This document shows positions 44,117 through 54,039 of a DNA stretch of 64,000 bases, in pieces (position 1 is the first letter of the stretch; every line of letters starts with the position of its first letter). The notes under the pieces were generated by a model that saw nothing but the letters and a program-made list of their open reading frames with translations, searched no databases and was not told the origin of the DNA. Location of the stretch: NCBI GenBank assembly GCA_047600785.1, contig JASGKH010000002.1, forward strand, positions 1,736,001 through 1,800,000, given 5' to 3'. Source of the DNA: Breznakibacter sp047600785. GTDB lineage: Bacteria > Bacteroidota > Bacteroidia > Bacteroidales > Marinilabiliaceae. A program made the position numbers and the translations under genes.

Positions 44117-46690
44117 ATGCAACCAAAAGTCAAACACGCAGTTACAACAGCTATTTTAATCCTGTTCACCTTTACACTGGGTTCGGCCAACGTCCTCCGG
44201 AAAGAGATCGGTTCGGGCTGGAAATTCCGCCAGGCAAGACTTACCAACTGGTATCCGGCAACCGTTCCCGGAGTGGTACACACCGACCTGCTGGCCAACA
44301 AGATCATTGACGATCCCTTTTTTAAGCTGAACGAGCGCGGGCAGCAATGGATAGATAAAGAGGACTGGATATACGAAACCTATTTCGATGTGGACAACGA
44401 AACCGCAGAAATGAACCACATTCTGCTTCATTTTTACGGACTGGATACGTATGCCGACGTTTACCTGAACGGGGAACGGATACTGGAAGCCAACAACATG
44501 TTCCGCGAATGGAAAGTGGACGTAAAAGGGAAACTAAAACCCGAACAAAACCAACTGCACATTTATTTCCATTCCCCGATAAAAATTGACATCCCCAAAT
44601 TCGATGCGCTTCCTTTCCAATACAGGACAGGTCCCGACCAGGCAGAGAACGGGGGAATCTTTGACAAACGTGTCAGCATTTTCGCCCGCAAGGCAGGTTA
44701 TCATTACGGATGGGACTGGGGCCCGCGTTTCGTCACATCGGGCATTTGGCGACCGGTGGTACTGGAGGCCTGGAACGATTTGCGCATTGAAAATGTTTTC
44801 ATCCGTCAAAAAGAAGTGAATGCCCAAAAAGCGACCATTGCCGCACAGGTTGAGGTGGCCGCTGATGATGATGTGACAGGAGCAAAAATATCGGTGAAAG
44901 ACAATGCGACCGGAAAAATATACGGGACGGTCACTGCCAACCTGAAAAAGGGGCTTAACACGGTCCCCGTGAGCTTTGCCATTTCAAGTCCCAGGTTATG
45001 GTGGTGCAACGGTCTGGGCAAAGCAAACTTATATACTTTCAACACGGAGGTCACCATAGGGGGAAATATGGCTGACAATCAACTTAGCACCACCGGGATC
45101 CGGTCGCTGAAAGTGATCAACAAGCCCGACCAATACGGCACCCGGTTCTATTTCGAACTGAACGGTGTGCCCGTTTTTGCCAAAGGCGCAAATTATATCC
45201 CTTCGGACAATTTCCTGCCACGCGTAACGGCCCAAAAGTATGAACAAACCGTCCTAGATGCCGTGAATGCCAACATGAACATGCTACGTGTATGGGGCGG
45301 CGGCATTTATGAGAACGATATCTTTTACGAATTATGCGACAAATATGGCATCATGGTGTGGCAGGATTTCATGTTCGCATGCAGCTTGTATCCCTCGGAA
45401 GGCGAATTCCTTGAAAACATCCGCCAGGAAGCCATTGACAATGTGAAACGTCTCCGTAACCATCCTTCCATTGCGTTGTGGTGCGGCAATAACGAAACAC
45501 ATGAATTCTGGATCTCATGGGGCTGGAAAGAATTTTATGCCCAGCAGGGTTACGAAGACCTGGTCTGGAAACAGTATACCGATTTGTTCCACAAGACGTT
45601 GCCCGATGTAGTGAACGAATACGACCCGGAAAAGTTCTACTGGCCATCGTCGCCTTACAACACGGGCACCAACGACGATGTGAACAACGACCGCCATTAC
45701 TGGGGCGTATGGCACGGCAAAGAACCGACATCCAAATTCAACGAGATACGAAGCCGCTTTTTCAGCGAATATGGCTTCCAGTCGTTTCCCGAATTTGAAT
45801 CGGTAAAACTATTTGCCCCCGATCCGGACGACTGGAACATTACTTCGGAAGTGATGATGGCGCACCAGCGGGCCGGTAATTATGCCAACCTGCGCATCCG
45901 CGAATATCTGGTCAACGAATATAAGGAACCAAAAGATTTTGAAGGTTTTTTATACATGAGCCAGGTGTTGCAGGGCGATGCCGTCAAAGTGGCCATAGAA
46001 GCACACCGCAGGGATATGCCTTACTGCATGGGGACTCTGTTCTGGCAACACAACGATTGCTGGCCTGTGGCTTCATGGTCGAGCCGCGATTATTACGGAA
46101 GATGGAAAGCACAGCACTATTACGCAAAAAAAGTTTACAGGGACATACTGGTCTCTCCCATCGCGAAAAACGGGAATCTTGACGTTTACATCATATCGGA
46201 TCGCCTAAAAGAAACAAAAGGAACACTGGATATCGAAATCATCAAACTTGACGGGACAAAAGTCAACAACCTGAGAAAAACAGTAAAAGTCCCGGCCAAT
46301 ACCAGTACAAACATATTTTCGACAGCTATCCGGACATTGCTGGACAATGTGCCCCGGCACGAAGTAATACTGCTTGCTACGTTTACTGACAATGCGGGGA
46401 TCCCGTATACCAATCGTTATTTTCTGACCCCGCAGAAAGAAATTGAGTTTCCCGCCGTGAGAATCGACAGAAACATAAAAGCAGTCGATGGTGGTTACGA
46501 GGTGACCTTGCGGTCGGATAAGTTTGCCCGTGCAGTGGCAATGTCGATCAACGGAACTGACAACTTTTTTGAAGACAATTATTTCGATATTTTGCCGGGA
46601 CAAGAAATCAGGGTAAAAGTACGTACGATCTTACCTCAGCAAGAATTCGAAAAGCAATTGAAGGTTACCTCTTTTGTTGATTACATCTGA
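44117..46690 (+). CDS. GH2 beta-mannosidase, exported
   Basis: 857 residues from the ATG at 44117 (MQPKVKHAVTTAILILFTFT, signal peptide); the frame is open to 43934, but that part is the translated repeat element. Beta-mannosidase features: WYPATVPGVVHTDLLANK, YHYGWDWGPRFVTSGIW, acid/base E460 in CGNNETHEFW, nucleophile E551 in RFFSEYGFQSFPEF, and HQRAGNYANLRIREYL. It removes terminal beta-1,4-mannose from manno-oligosaccharides or the N-glycan core. It follows the GH2 beta-galactosidase by 490 bp on the same strand and probably has its own promoter. Confidence 0.94.
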   Translation: MQPKVKHAVTTAILILFTFTLGSANVLRKEIGSGWKFRQARLTNWYPATVPGVVHTDLLANKIIDDPFFKLNERGQQWIDKEDWIYETYFDVDNETAEMNHILLHFYGLDTYADVYLNGERILEANNMFREWKVDVKGKLKPEQNQLHIYFHSPIKIDIPKFDALPFQYRTGPDQAENGGIFDKRVSIFARKAGYHYGWDWGPRFVTSGIWRPVVLEAWNDLRIENVFIRQKEVNAQKATIAAQVEVAADDDVTGAKISVKDNATGKIYGTVTANLKKGLNTVPVSFAISSPRLWWCNGLGKANLYTFNTEVTIGGNMADNQLSTTGIRSLKVINKPDQYGTRFYFELNGVPVFAKGANYIPSDNFLPRVTAQKYEQTVLDAVNANMNMLRVWGGGIYENDIFYELCDKYGIMVWQDFMFACSLYPSEGEFLENIRQEAIDNVKRLRNHPSIALWCGNNETHEFWISWGWKEFYAQQGYEDLVWKQYTDLFHKTLPDVVNEYDPEKFYWPSSPYNTGTNDDVNNDRHYWGVWHGKEPTSKFNEIRSRFFSEYGFQSFPEFESVKLFAPDPDDWNITSEVMMAHQRAGNYANLRIREYLVNEYKEPKDFEGFLYMSQVLQGDAVKVAIEAHRRDMPYCMGTLFWQHNDCWPVASWSSRDYYGRWKAQHYYAKKVYRDILVSPIAKNGNLDVYIISDRLKETKGTLDIEIIKLDGTKVNNLRKTVKVPANTSTNIFSTAIRTLLDNVPRHEVILLATFTDNAGIPYTNRYFLTPQKEIEFPAVRIDRNIKAVDGGYEVTLRSDKFARAVAMSINGTDNFFEDNYFDILPGQEIRVKVRTILPQQEFEKQLKVTSFVDYI

Positions 46691-46785
46691 TTGCCGTAAA
46701 AACATTTTGAATCAGGCGCATGACGGACAATGCGAAAGTCAACAATATGAAGGTTTTTGCAAAATGACTCGTGATTGCCATTGAT

Positions 46786-47008
46786 CTGACCTCTCCTATC
46801 CCCTCTTTCGGAGGGGACACGGGGGAGATCTGCTGTTTGAAGCTACCAGTAGCCAGATGAAGAAGCAGCTTCTTTCGATTTTTGGCACTTTTATCTGGTT
46901 ATCAGCAACTTTCATGGACATGACCTCCCCTAACCCCTCCGAAGGAGGGGAACCGGAAACCGCACTGTACGCAACAGCACCCCTCCTTCGGAGGGGACGG
47001 GGGAGGTC
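46786..47008 (+). repeat. Composite palindromic repeat, copy 4 (subtype B)
   Basis: A shortened palindrome (46786-46830, lacking the inner core) and a full one (46922-47008) are joined by a 91-bp linker with TTTGAAGCTACCAGTAGCCAG. It lies between the converging beta-mannosidase and hybrid-sensor genes, the same arrangement as copies 1 and 2. The rest of the 464-bp gap holds GAATCAGGCG at about 46710 and no gene. Confidence 0.82.
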
Positions 47009-47154
47009 CGCTATTCCTGCTCTCTTCCTTTTGCACTTTTCTTTGGCACTCAGGCACTCTTTTCAAAATGGGAAATTGGTAGTGAATGATTACGCCCCGC
47101 TTGGGGCAAGTTTTCTTTTCTGCCATCCGTCCAATAACTTTATTACAGCATCTC

Positions 47155-50100
47155 CTATTGCTGTTGTTTTGCAAATTCTTTGGGCGTCATGCCAAACTGC
47201 TTTTGAAACAGTTTAATGAAATACGACGGAGAATTGATCCCCACAAGGTAACAGACCTCGCCCGTTCTGTACTTGCCGCTTTGAATGAACTCGGCCGCTT
47301 TTTTCAGACGGATAAAGCGGATAAAATCAATCGATGTCAGCTCTGTTAAAGCTTTAATTTTCCGGTGAAGGTTCGAACGGCTCATGTACACTCTCTCGGC
47401 CAAACGCTCGACACTAAAATCGGGATCAGTGATGTTTTCTTCAACGATACCGATTATTTTCTGGATGAACTCCTCGTCGGCCTTGCTCATCCCTATATTC
47501 TGGATGGGCAGGAACGGTTTGCGCATAAAAGCCTCCCTTTCACGCCGTCGGTTGCTAAGCAAAGTTGTCAGCTGGGTAATGAGGTGGTTCATCGAAAATG
47601 GTTTTTCCACATACGCGTCCGCACCCATTTCCAGACCGTGGATTTTGCTTTGCAGATCGTTCTTCGCCGTGACAAGGACCACCGGAATGTGGCTGTACTC
47701 AAGGTTTTCCTTTATATTCTTACAAAGCTCGAAAACCATCCATTTCGGGCATCATGATGTCTGTCAGCACCAGATCCACATTTCTGTCTTCCAGAATCTT
47801 CATGGCCTCGATCCCATTCGTCGCCTTCTCTACCCCAAACTGTTTTTGTAACCTCTCGGCAATGAAATCGAGCATTTCTTTGTTATCCTCGACAAGCAAG
47901 ATAATCTTGGCATGCTCGCCTCCCTTTAGTTCGTTTTCCGCGATCAGATAGTCTTTTTCAGGCACCTCCTCTGTCATTCCCGCATCTTTTTGCGTTAAGG
48001 GAAGCTCCATCACAAACTCATTCAAATGCTGGTATTCGTTGTAGTATAGACGGCCGTTGTGCAACTCGGCCAGCGAACGTGCCAATGACAATCCGATCCC
48101 CGAACTGGAGGTATTGTTGCGGTGCTTATTTCTCTGGAAAAACGGGTCAAATATCTTTTCGCCCAGTTCCATTGGGATCAAATCGCCGTCATTCCTCACC
48201 TTAATGTAAACAATGTTGTTGTCTGCCTTCAATTCCACTTCAATATACCGTTCGGAATATTTTAAAGCATTGGATAGCAGATTATTCATCACCTTACTCA
48301 TGGCTTCCTTATCGAAAGGGAAAGTAATCCCGTTCTCAGGGAGCAGAAACTTCATTGTTTTATTTTGTTGGGAAACAAGAGGTTCGAAACGTGAATATAT
48401 TTCTTTCAAAAAATCCGTTACATTGTAAGCTTGTACGGTCAAAAGAAATTTATTGCTGTCAACTTTCCTGAAATCAAGCAATTGATTAACCAGTCCCAGC
48501 AATTCATTCGTGTTCTTGCTCATTACCTTCAAGCTCCTCACCACTTCCGGGTCCTTGAAGTCTATTTCGAGCATTGATTCAAGCGGCCCGTTGATCAATG
48601 TGACCGGCGTTCTGATCTCGTGGGCGATATTCGTAAAAAATTCCACTTTGGAACTATAGAGCTCTTTCTCTTTCTCCGATTCGAACAAACGTTGCATTTC
48701 GGCATGCCTTTTTTCGGTCCTCCGGCGATAACGCTCCAGATACAGATACAACGTGAAAGCGAACAATACGACGTAAAAAATCCTTGCTGCCTTCGATCGC
48801 CACCACGGAGGCAAAATCTCTATTTCAACGGATGCCCCTTCTTTATTCCAATATTCATCGTTGTTACTCCCCATCACCTTAAACACATAGTCGCCAGGAG
48901 GCAGCTTCGCATACGAAACAGTCTGATTGGCATTCACATAAATCCAGTCTTTATCAATACCCTCCATCATATAGGCATATTTATTGGCCTTGGGGGCGGC
49001 AAAGCTTAAGGCGACAAAGTCAAACCCTATGTTGGATTGATCGTAATTCAACGTAATCTTTTTGGTATGGACCATTGATTTCTCCAAAGGGGAATTTTCC
49101 ACGTTCAAACCGACCACGCTATTATGGATCGTCATCTGTGTTATATACACGGGCGGAATAAACCTGTTCTCCTCAAAATGGGATGGGTTGAAAGCCAGCA
49201 ACCCATTCAGTCCTCCAAAATAAAACTTTCCGGCAGAACCGGCCAGAGCCGATTTATAATTAAACTGGTTGATGGGAAGGCCGCTGTTTTTTGAAAATAC
49301 TTTTATCTTTTTGCTTCGCGGGTTAAACTTTACAAGCCCGTTATTGGTACCAAACCATAAATTATACTCTTTGTCTTCAATGATTTTATATGAGACATCG
49401 TCGGGCAAGCCCTCTTTGATGGAAAACGTCGTGAAATCGTCGGTTTCCCTGTTGTAACGGCAAATGCCCCCCCGGTCTGTCGCAAACCAGATATCCCCCA
49501 AAGTTGTTTCCGTAATATCGCTTACAGAATTTGAACTAAGCGACAAACTATCTTCGGCACTATTTAGGTAATGCACCAACTCCTCTGTTGTTTGATTGTA
49601 TCTAAACACCCCGTTGCCCATTGTGGCAATCCAGATATAACCTTTGGAGTCTTCCATTATGTCGTACACATAACTTAACCCAAATTTATCGATCCTCCTA
49701 AAATATTTATCTTTCTTGCTTCCTACAAAAATCCCCCAGCCATTCCCGATCCAGATTTTCCCAAACTTGTCTTCACAAATAGAATAGACACTAGCCTCGT
49801 CCAGATTCAAATCGCTCCCTGAATAATGCTCTATTGTAAAGCGAGGAAAACGAATCACATCCATTCCGTTCTTAAAATAACCGACCCACGCTTGTTCCTC
49901 GTCCAGGTACAACCCCAACACCTTGCTGTTTTTGTAACGATCGGCACCCCTTTCCTCTATTTTTCTGAATTCCGCTTTTTGGGGATCAAGAATATTCAAC
50001 CCCTTATCTTCCGAAGCAATCCATATGTTTCCTTTGGAATCTTCCCTTATTTCGCGCAAGCGCCTGCTTCCGAGCGAGTTCTTCGAATTACTCAAAGGTA

Positions 50101-51166
50101 CATAACACTCAAAATCCATTCCCTTGCTTGCCAAATAGTTAGCCCCGCCAAACCGGGTTCCTATCCAAACGCCGTTTTCCTTGTCCTTATAAATGCTTTC
50201 CACTATGTTATCGGACAAAGAGTAAGCATACATAGGATCTTCTCTAAGCTCGATAACACTGTTTTTCAATTCATTGATTATAAAAAGCCCTGCTTCTGTC
50301 CCCACCCATAGTTCATCATTCAAATATGTGACATAACGGATTATTTTATAATGCACCTCGGGAGCTTTCACGTCAGAAAGAACATTCCTTCTCTTGTTCA
50401 ATTTCATAAGCCTGCCTTCGTGTATTCCCAAAACAAGCTCGTCCCCATAATCGCACATGGTGTAAATATTCTCACCCCTAAGGGAACTTCCGTTTTTATC
50501 GCCCCAATATTGAATGAAAGAATCATTTTTTTTATCGTATGAATACACCCCGTTACCGTTTGTCCCGATCCAGACCGTCCCATTTCTTTCTATGCACATG
50601 CATTGGGGGTTCCCACCCTGATTTGGCATTTGCAAGTTGCCGATCACATAATGGGACAACTTCTTTGTTGGTTCATGGTAACGAAAAAGCCCCTCGTTGG
50701 GAATGACGATCCATATATTGCCATCCAAATCACCCTGGATCGATGAAACCCAGTCTGTTATTTTCGCACCGTTGACAGCCACATTACCAAAAAAAGAGAA
50801 TCTCTCGCTTATTGGATCGAACACATAAATGCCTTTATCCGTTCCTACCCATAACTGCCTGTCCTTGTCTTCATACAATGCCGATATATTGTTATTCCTC
50901 CGGCGCAATTCCGAATCGTAACAATCAAAAATCCTCATGCGGGTACCGTCATAACGGTTCAAATGATTACGGGTACCGAACCACATGAATCCATAACTAT
51001 CTTGCAGGATTGTTTTTACATTAATCTGCGAAAGACCGGATTCACTATCTATCCGTGAAAAATAATAGCTTGCGTTGACGGTAGTTTCTGCTTTCGACAA
51101 AAGGCTCGCGAACACAAGCATCCATACAAAACGGAGTCTCATCTGTTTTTTTAATTTGAATTTCAT
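47155..51166 (-). CDS. Hybrid two-component sensor/regulator with AraC output domain, frameshifted
   Basis: If repaired, about 1336 residues: signal peptide (WMLVFASLLSKAE), reg_prop propellers with FMWFGT/IWIGT repeats (about 25-680), Y_Y_Y domain (LPPGDYVFKVMGSNND), membrane helix (about 792-812), HisKA with H849 in NIAHEIRTPVTLI, HATPase, receiver with D1136 in LTDIMMPEMDG, and an AraC HTH (DFSVERLAERVYMSRSNLHRK to MTPKEFAKQQ). The frame breaks at an A run at 47732-47735: read on the minus strand GGTTTTCGAG gives F-R-A-L-stop, while one T fewer restores G-F-E-L-C-K-N. As it stands the product stops inside the receiver and has no DNA-binding part. A sequencing error in the homopolymer or a true inactivating mutation are both possible. 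Start at 51166 chosen over 51211 for the signal peptide. Confidence 0.85.
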
Positions 51167-51764
51167 GGCCCACCACATGGCCGGTCGGATCTGTGTGCCG
51201 GTCCCGGGCAACGTGGGAGTTTCATGTGTAAAAGATACTTTCGGGCGGCGGCTTAATGTGGACTGCTAATCCTGAAAAACGGATGCCTGCGGAAACCCCT
51301 CGCCCGGAATTTATCCGGCTTTTCAAACCGGATCTTTCGCCATCCGTCAATTGTCTGGCATGGTTCTAATGCAAAACAATCAGGCCGCAACAATCGTAAA
51401 GATACATTTATAAATACAAGGGATTGTAAAAGCAAGAGAATACTTTAGGGAGAAAGCCCGGTCATACCATATCTGCTCTTTTTTATTAAACACGCTGCAG
51501 AAATGCTTTCTGTGAATGTAACAAACTGTCATCGGAGATGTGTCAGCAGATGAAACCGGAACATTCCGGTTTTCTACTTCCCTGCCCGGTCTATGGGAGA
51601 CCTTCATGTACGGCCCGGAACCCTTACCTCGAGCCTGCGTTGTAAACCCGGACAGAAAACAACCCGGCACACACATGGGAGGTAACAGGCACGCCCGTGG
51701 AATCACCTTTCATCCGGCAGCAACCAACGGCAAAGGATGCAGATAAAGGGAGAACGGAAAGAAA
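51167..51764. other. Gap of about 600 bp without a recognisable gene
   Basis: It separates two minus-strand genes. Short open frames show no family features. It must hold the promoter of the hybrid sensor; TATCTTTA on the minus strand near 51400 is only a partial -7 match. No repeat copy or strong hairpin was seen. Confidence 0.45.
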
Positions 51765-53058
51765 CTACATCGGCTCGGTACCGACGGGGCCACGGCTCAG
51801 TTCGATAAGGGTAATCTCGGGGCTCATCCCCACCCTTATGGGCATGCTCAGGGTACCCAGGCCACGGTTGACAAACAAGAATTGGTTGCCTTGGCGGTAC
51901 AACCCGTCCCAGCGCTTAAACTTATATTTGGCCGGGCTCCAGGTGAACCCTTTGAAATCGACGCCCAGCTGCATGCCGTGCGTATGTCCCGCCAAAGTCA
52001 AATCGTAATCGGTTTTGCCCGCCACTTCGGCGTCCCAATGGTCGGGATCGTGGCTAAGGAGGACTTTAAAACCTGCATCGCCAATTCCCTCCGACGCTTG
52101 CGCCAGATTACCCGTATTGGGGAAATGCCCGCTTGTGCCCCAGTATTCCACACCGGCCAGAGCGATCGATTCACCGTTGCGGCGTAACAGCACATGTTCG
52201 TTCCGTAAAAGCGTAAAACCCAAACGCCCGTTTGCCTCTACGATTTTCAAAAAATTGTCGTTCCGCTCGGCATCCGAATCCCAACGCGAATAATAGCCGT
52301 AATCGTGGTTCCCCAAAATGGAGTAAAGCCCCATGGGCGCTTTCAATTCGCGGAATATCTTCTCCCACCCTGTGGCCTCCTGATGAAAATTATTGACCAA
52401 ATCGCCCGTGAACACAATTAAATCGGGATGATGGCCGTTGATGATGCGTACCACTTCCTGCAATGCGTCAAAATCACCTTGAAAGCTCCCCAGATGCGCA
52501 TCGGATATCTGCACGATCCGGAAGCCGTTCGAACGACACGGGGAGGTTTGGGAACGACAACTTACGGTAACGCGTATAAAAATCGTATCGTCCCTTGAAC
52601 GCCCCAAAAAGAACGGATGCCATGGGCGCAGTGGCAATGACAATACCCACCTGGCTTAAAAATTTACGACGTGAAAGCCGTGGATAGGGTACTTTTTCGT
52701 TTTCGACAGGCAGAGGAGCCATCTGTTTTTTCCGTTTGTTCCTTTGGTGCGCCACGGCCCAAACGGAACTCCATGCAAGCCAAAAGAACTTTAAACCGTA
52801 AACCATAAGGAAAAAGACGATGACGTACCCAAACCATGCATACATGCCCGGTAATTTCGTACTGGGCAACATGACAAACAACACGGTAAAAGCCGTCAAA
52901 AACATGGCCGGCGACACCACGTACCAAAAAAAAGCAACCAACTTGTGAAGGCGGAATTCCCATGTTTCCCTAAAGCGGTCTCGAAACAAATACAGACCTC
53001 CATCGACCAAAAGAACCATAAACACCAGCAATATATAACCTTCAGCAGGATACCTCAT
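51765..53058 (-). CDS. Membrane-anchored metallophosphoesterase, frameshifted
   Basis: Two overlapping frames (52474-53058 and 51765-52643) make one family protein of about 430 residues when joined. The first has three or four membrane helices (GYILLVFMVLLVDGGLYLF and others) and a Tat-like anchor (SRRKFLSQVGIVIATAPMAS). The second has the calcineurin-like metal ligands: QISDAHLGS, FTGDLVN, LGNHDYG and GHTHGMQ. The junction is near 52528: GTGTCGTTCGAACGGC holds one base too many, and removing one A gives V-S-F-D-G-F-R-I-V-Q, as in homologues. There is no long homopolymer. Function is phosphoesterase of unknown substrate at the membrane; broken as read. Confidence 0.82.
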
Positions 53059-53192
53059 GTCATCAATCAGGATTTGGGGTCAAAACTACGCACATTATTA
53101 CGCCCATATCCCAAAGTTGTTTGTTAAAAACCCCACTTTTAACGAAGGTTAACAGACTGAAAGAAAAGTGTTAAGGACAAAGGATTTTAAGA

Positions 53193-53528
53193 TCAGCCAT
53201 TGCCCCGTGCCAGAAAAACGAATCCCAAAGCAATTAGCAACAAATGGTTAAAAACCTTGTCGGCGTTGATGGTCCCGCCCCAAAACAAAAGAAAAGCCGA
53301 CATTCCGAAGATGAAAAAACCGGACATTACGCTTAACCAATGCTTGTTGATGAACCCTCCAATGAACAGCAGGACGGCAAACACCACAAACGACAGTGCA
53401 AAAAAGAAATACACCCCTTTCATGGAAAAGGTCAGAAACGTATCGAAATACTTTTGGTAAACAAGCACCAACACGCAAATACGCAAGAGCCAAGCCGATG
53501 TGGGAACAAAACTTTTTACCGGATTCAT
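53193..53528 (-). CDS. Small membrane protein of unknown function
   Basis: 111 residues with about four hydrophobic segments (SAWLLRICVLVLVY, YFFFALSFVVFAVLLFIGGF, LSVMSGFFIFGMSAFLLFW, LLLIALGFVFLARG) joined by short polar turns. No family is recognised. It lies upstream of the metallophosphoesterase on the same strand, 134 bp apart, so co-transcription is possible. Confidence 0.7.
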   Translation of the reverse strand: MNPVKSFVPTSAWLLRICVLVLVYQKYFDTFLTFSMKGVYFFFALSFVVFAVLLFIGGFINKHWLSVMSGFFIFGMSAFLLFWGGTINADKVFNHLLLIALGFVFLARGNG

Positions 53529-54039
53529 GTCTGTTATGGTTGTTCTATAAATATTAAATGCGAAAGTAAGTTTTTTGGGCGAATGGAAAAAAATAACCGG
53601 CCCGGAGGTTTAGTTTCCGGTAACCGAAGGTCATCCCAACGTTTATGGTTTATCGGATAAAGAAATCCCCTATCCGGCAACTGGATCATTCCCCGGTCCA
53701 AAAATGGATAAATCCGTAATTTGGGTATAAAAAACCGTAAGATGTGCAACAAAAATACCTGGACGATTAAGCAGCTTTGTAAATAATGACAAGACAGATA
53801 AGGGATGTGGAAAGTTGGGGTGTCTTCATTTCCGATTCCGGCACATTTTAACTTGACAATAACAAGTGTTCATGCGTTTTGTTCATTCAAAAAAACTATT
53901 TTGGCATTGAACGTGGCGCATCAGGTGTCGGGTCCTCCTGAATACAACAAAAACGGAAAATGAGAAACCCACATGCAAGCGGGCACACGCCGTTTCTGCT
54001 TAAAAATTAACGAGTCAAACTACTGCAAACAAAATAATT
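53529..54039. other. Regulatory gap before the polyferredoxin operon
   Basis: No gene is supported. At 53851-53867 ACTTG and CAAGT form a short inverted repeat, and TGTTCAT is repeated 13 bp apart (53867-53873, 53880-53886). TATTTTGG near 53898 is close to, but one base off, a TAnnTTTG box. These may be the control sites of the operon starting at 54040. Confidence 0.35.
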
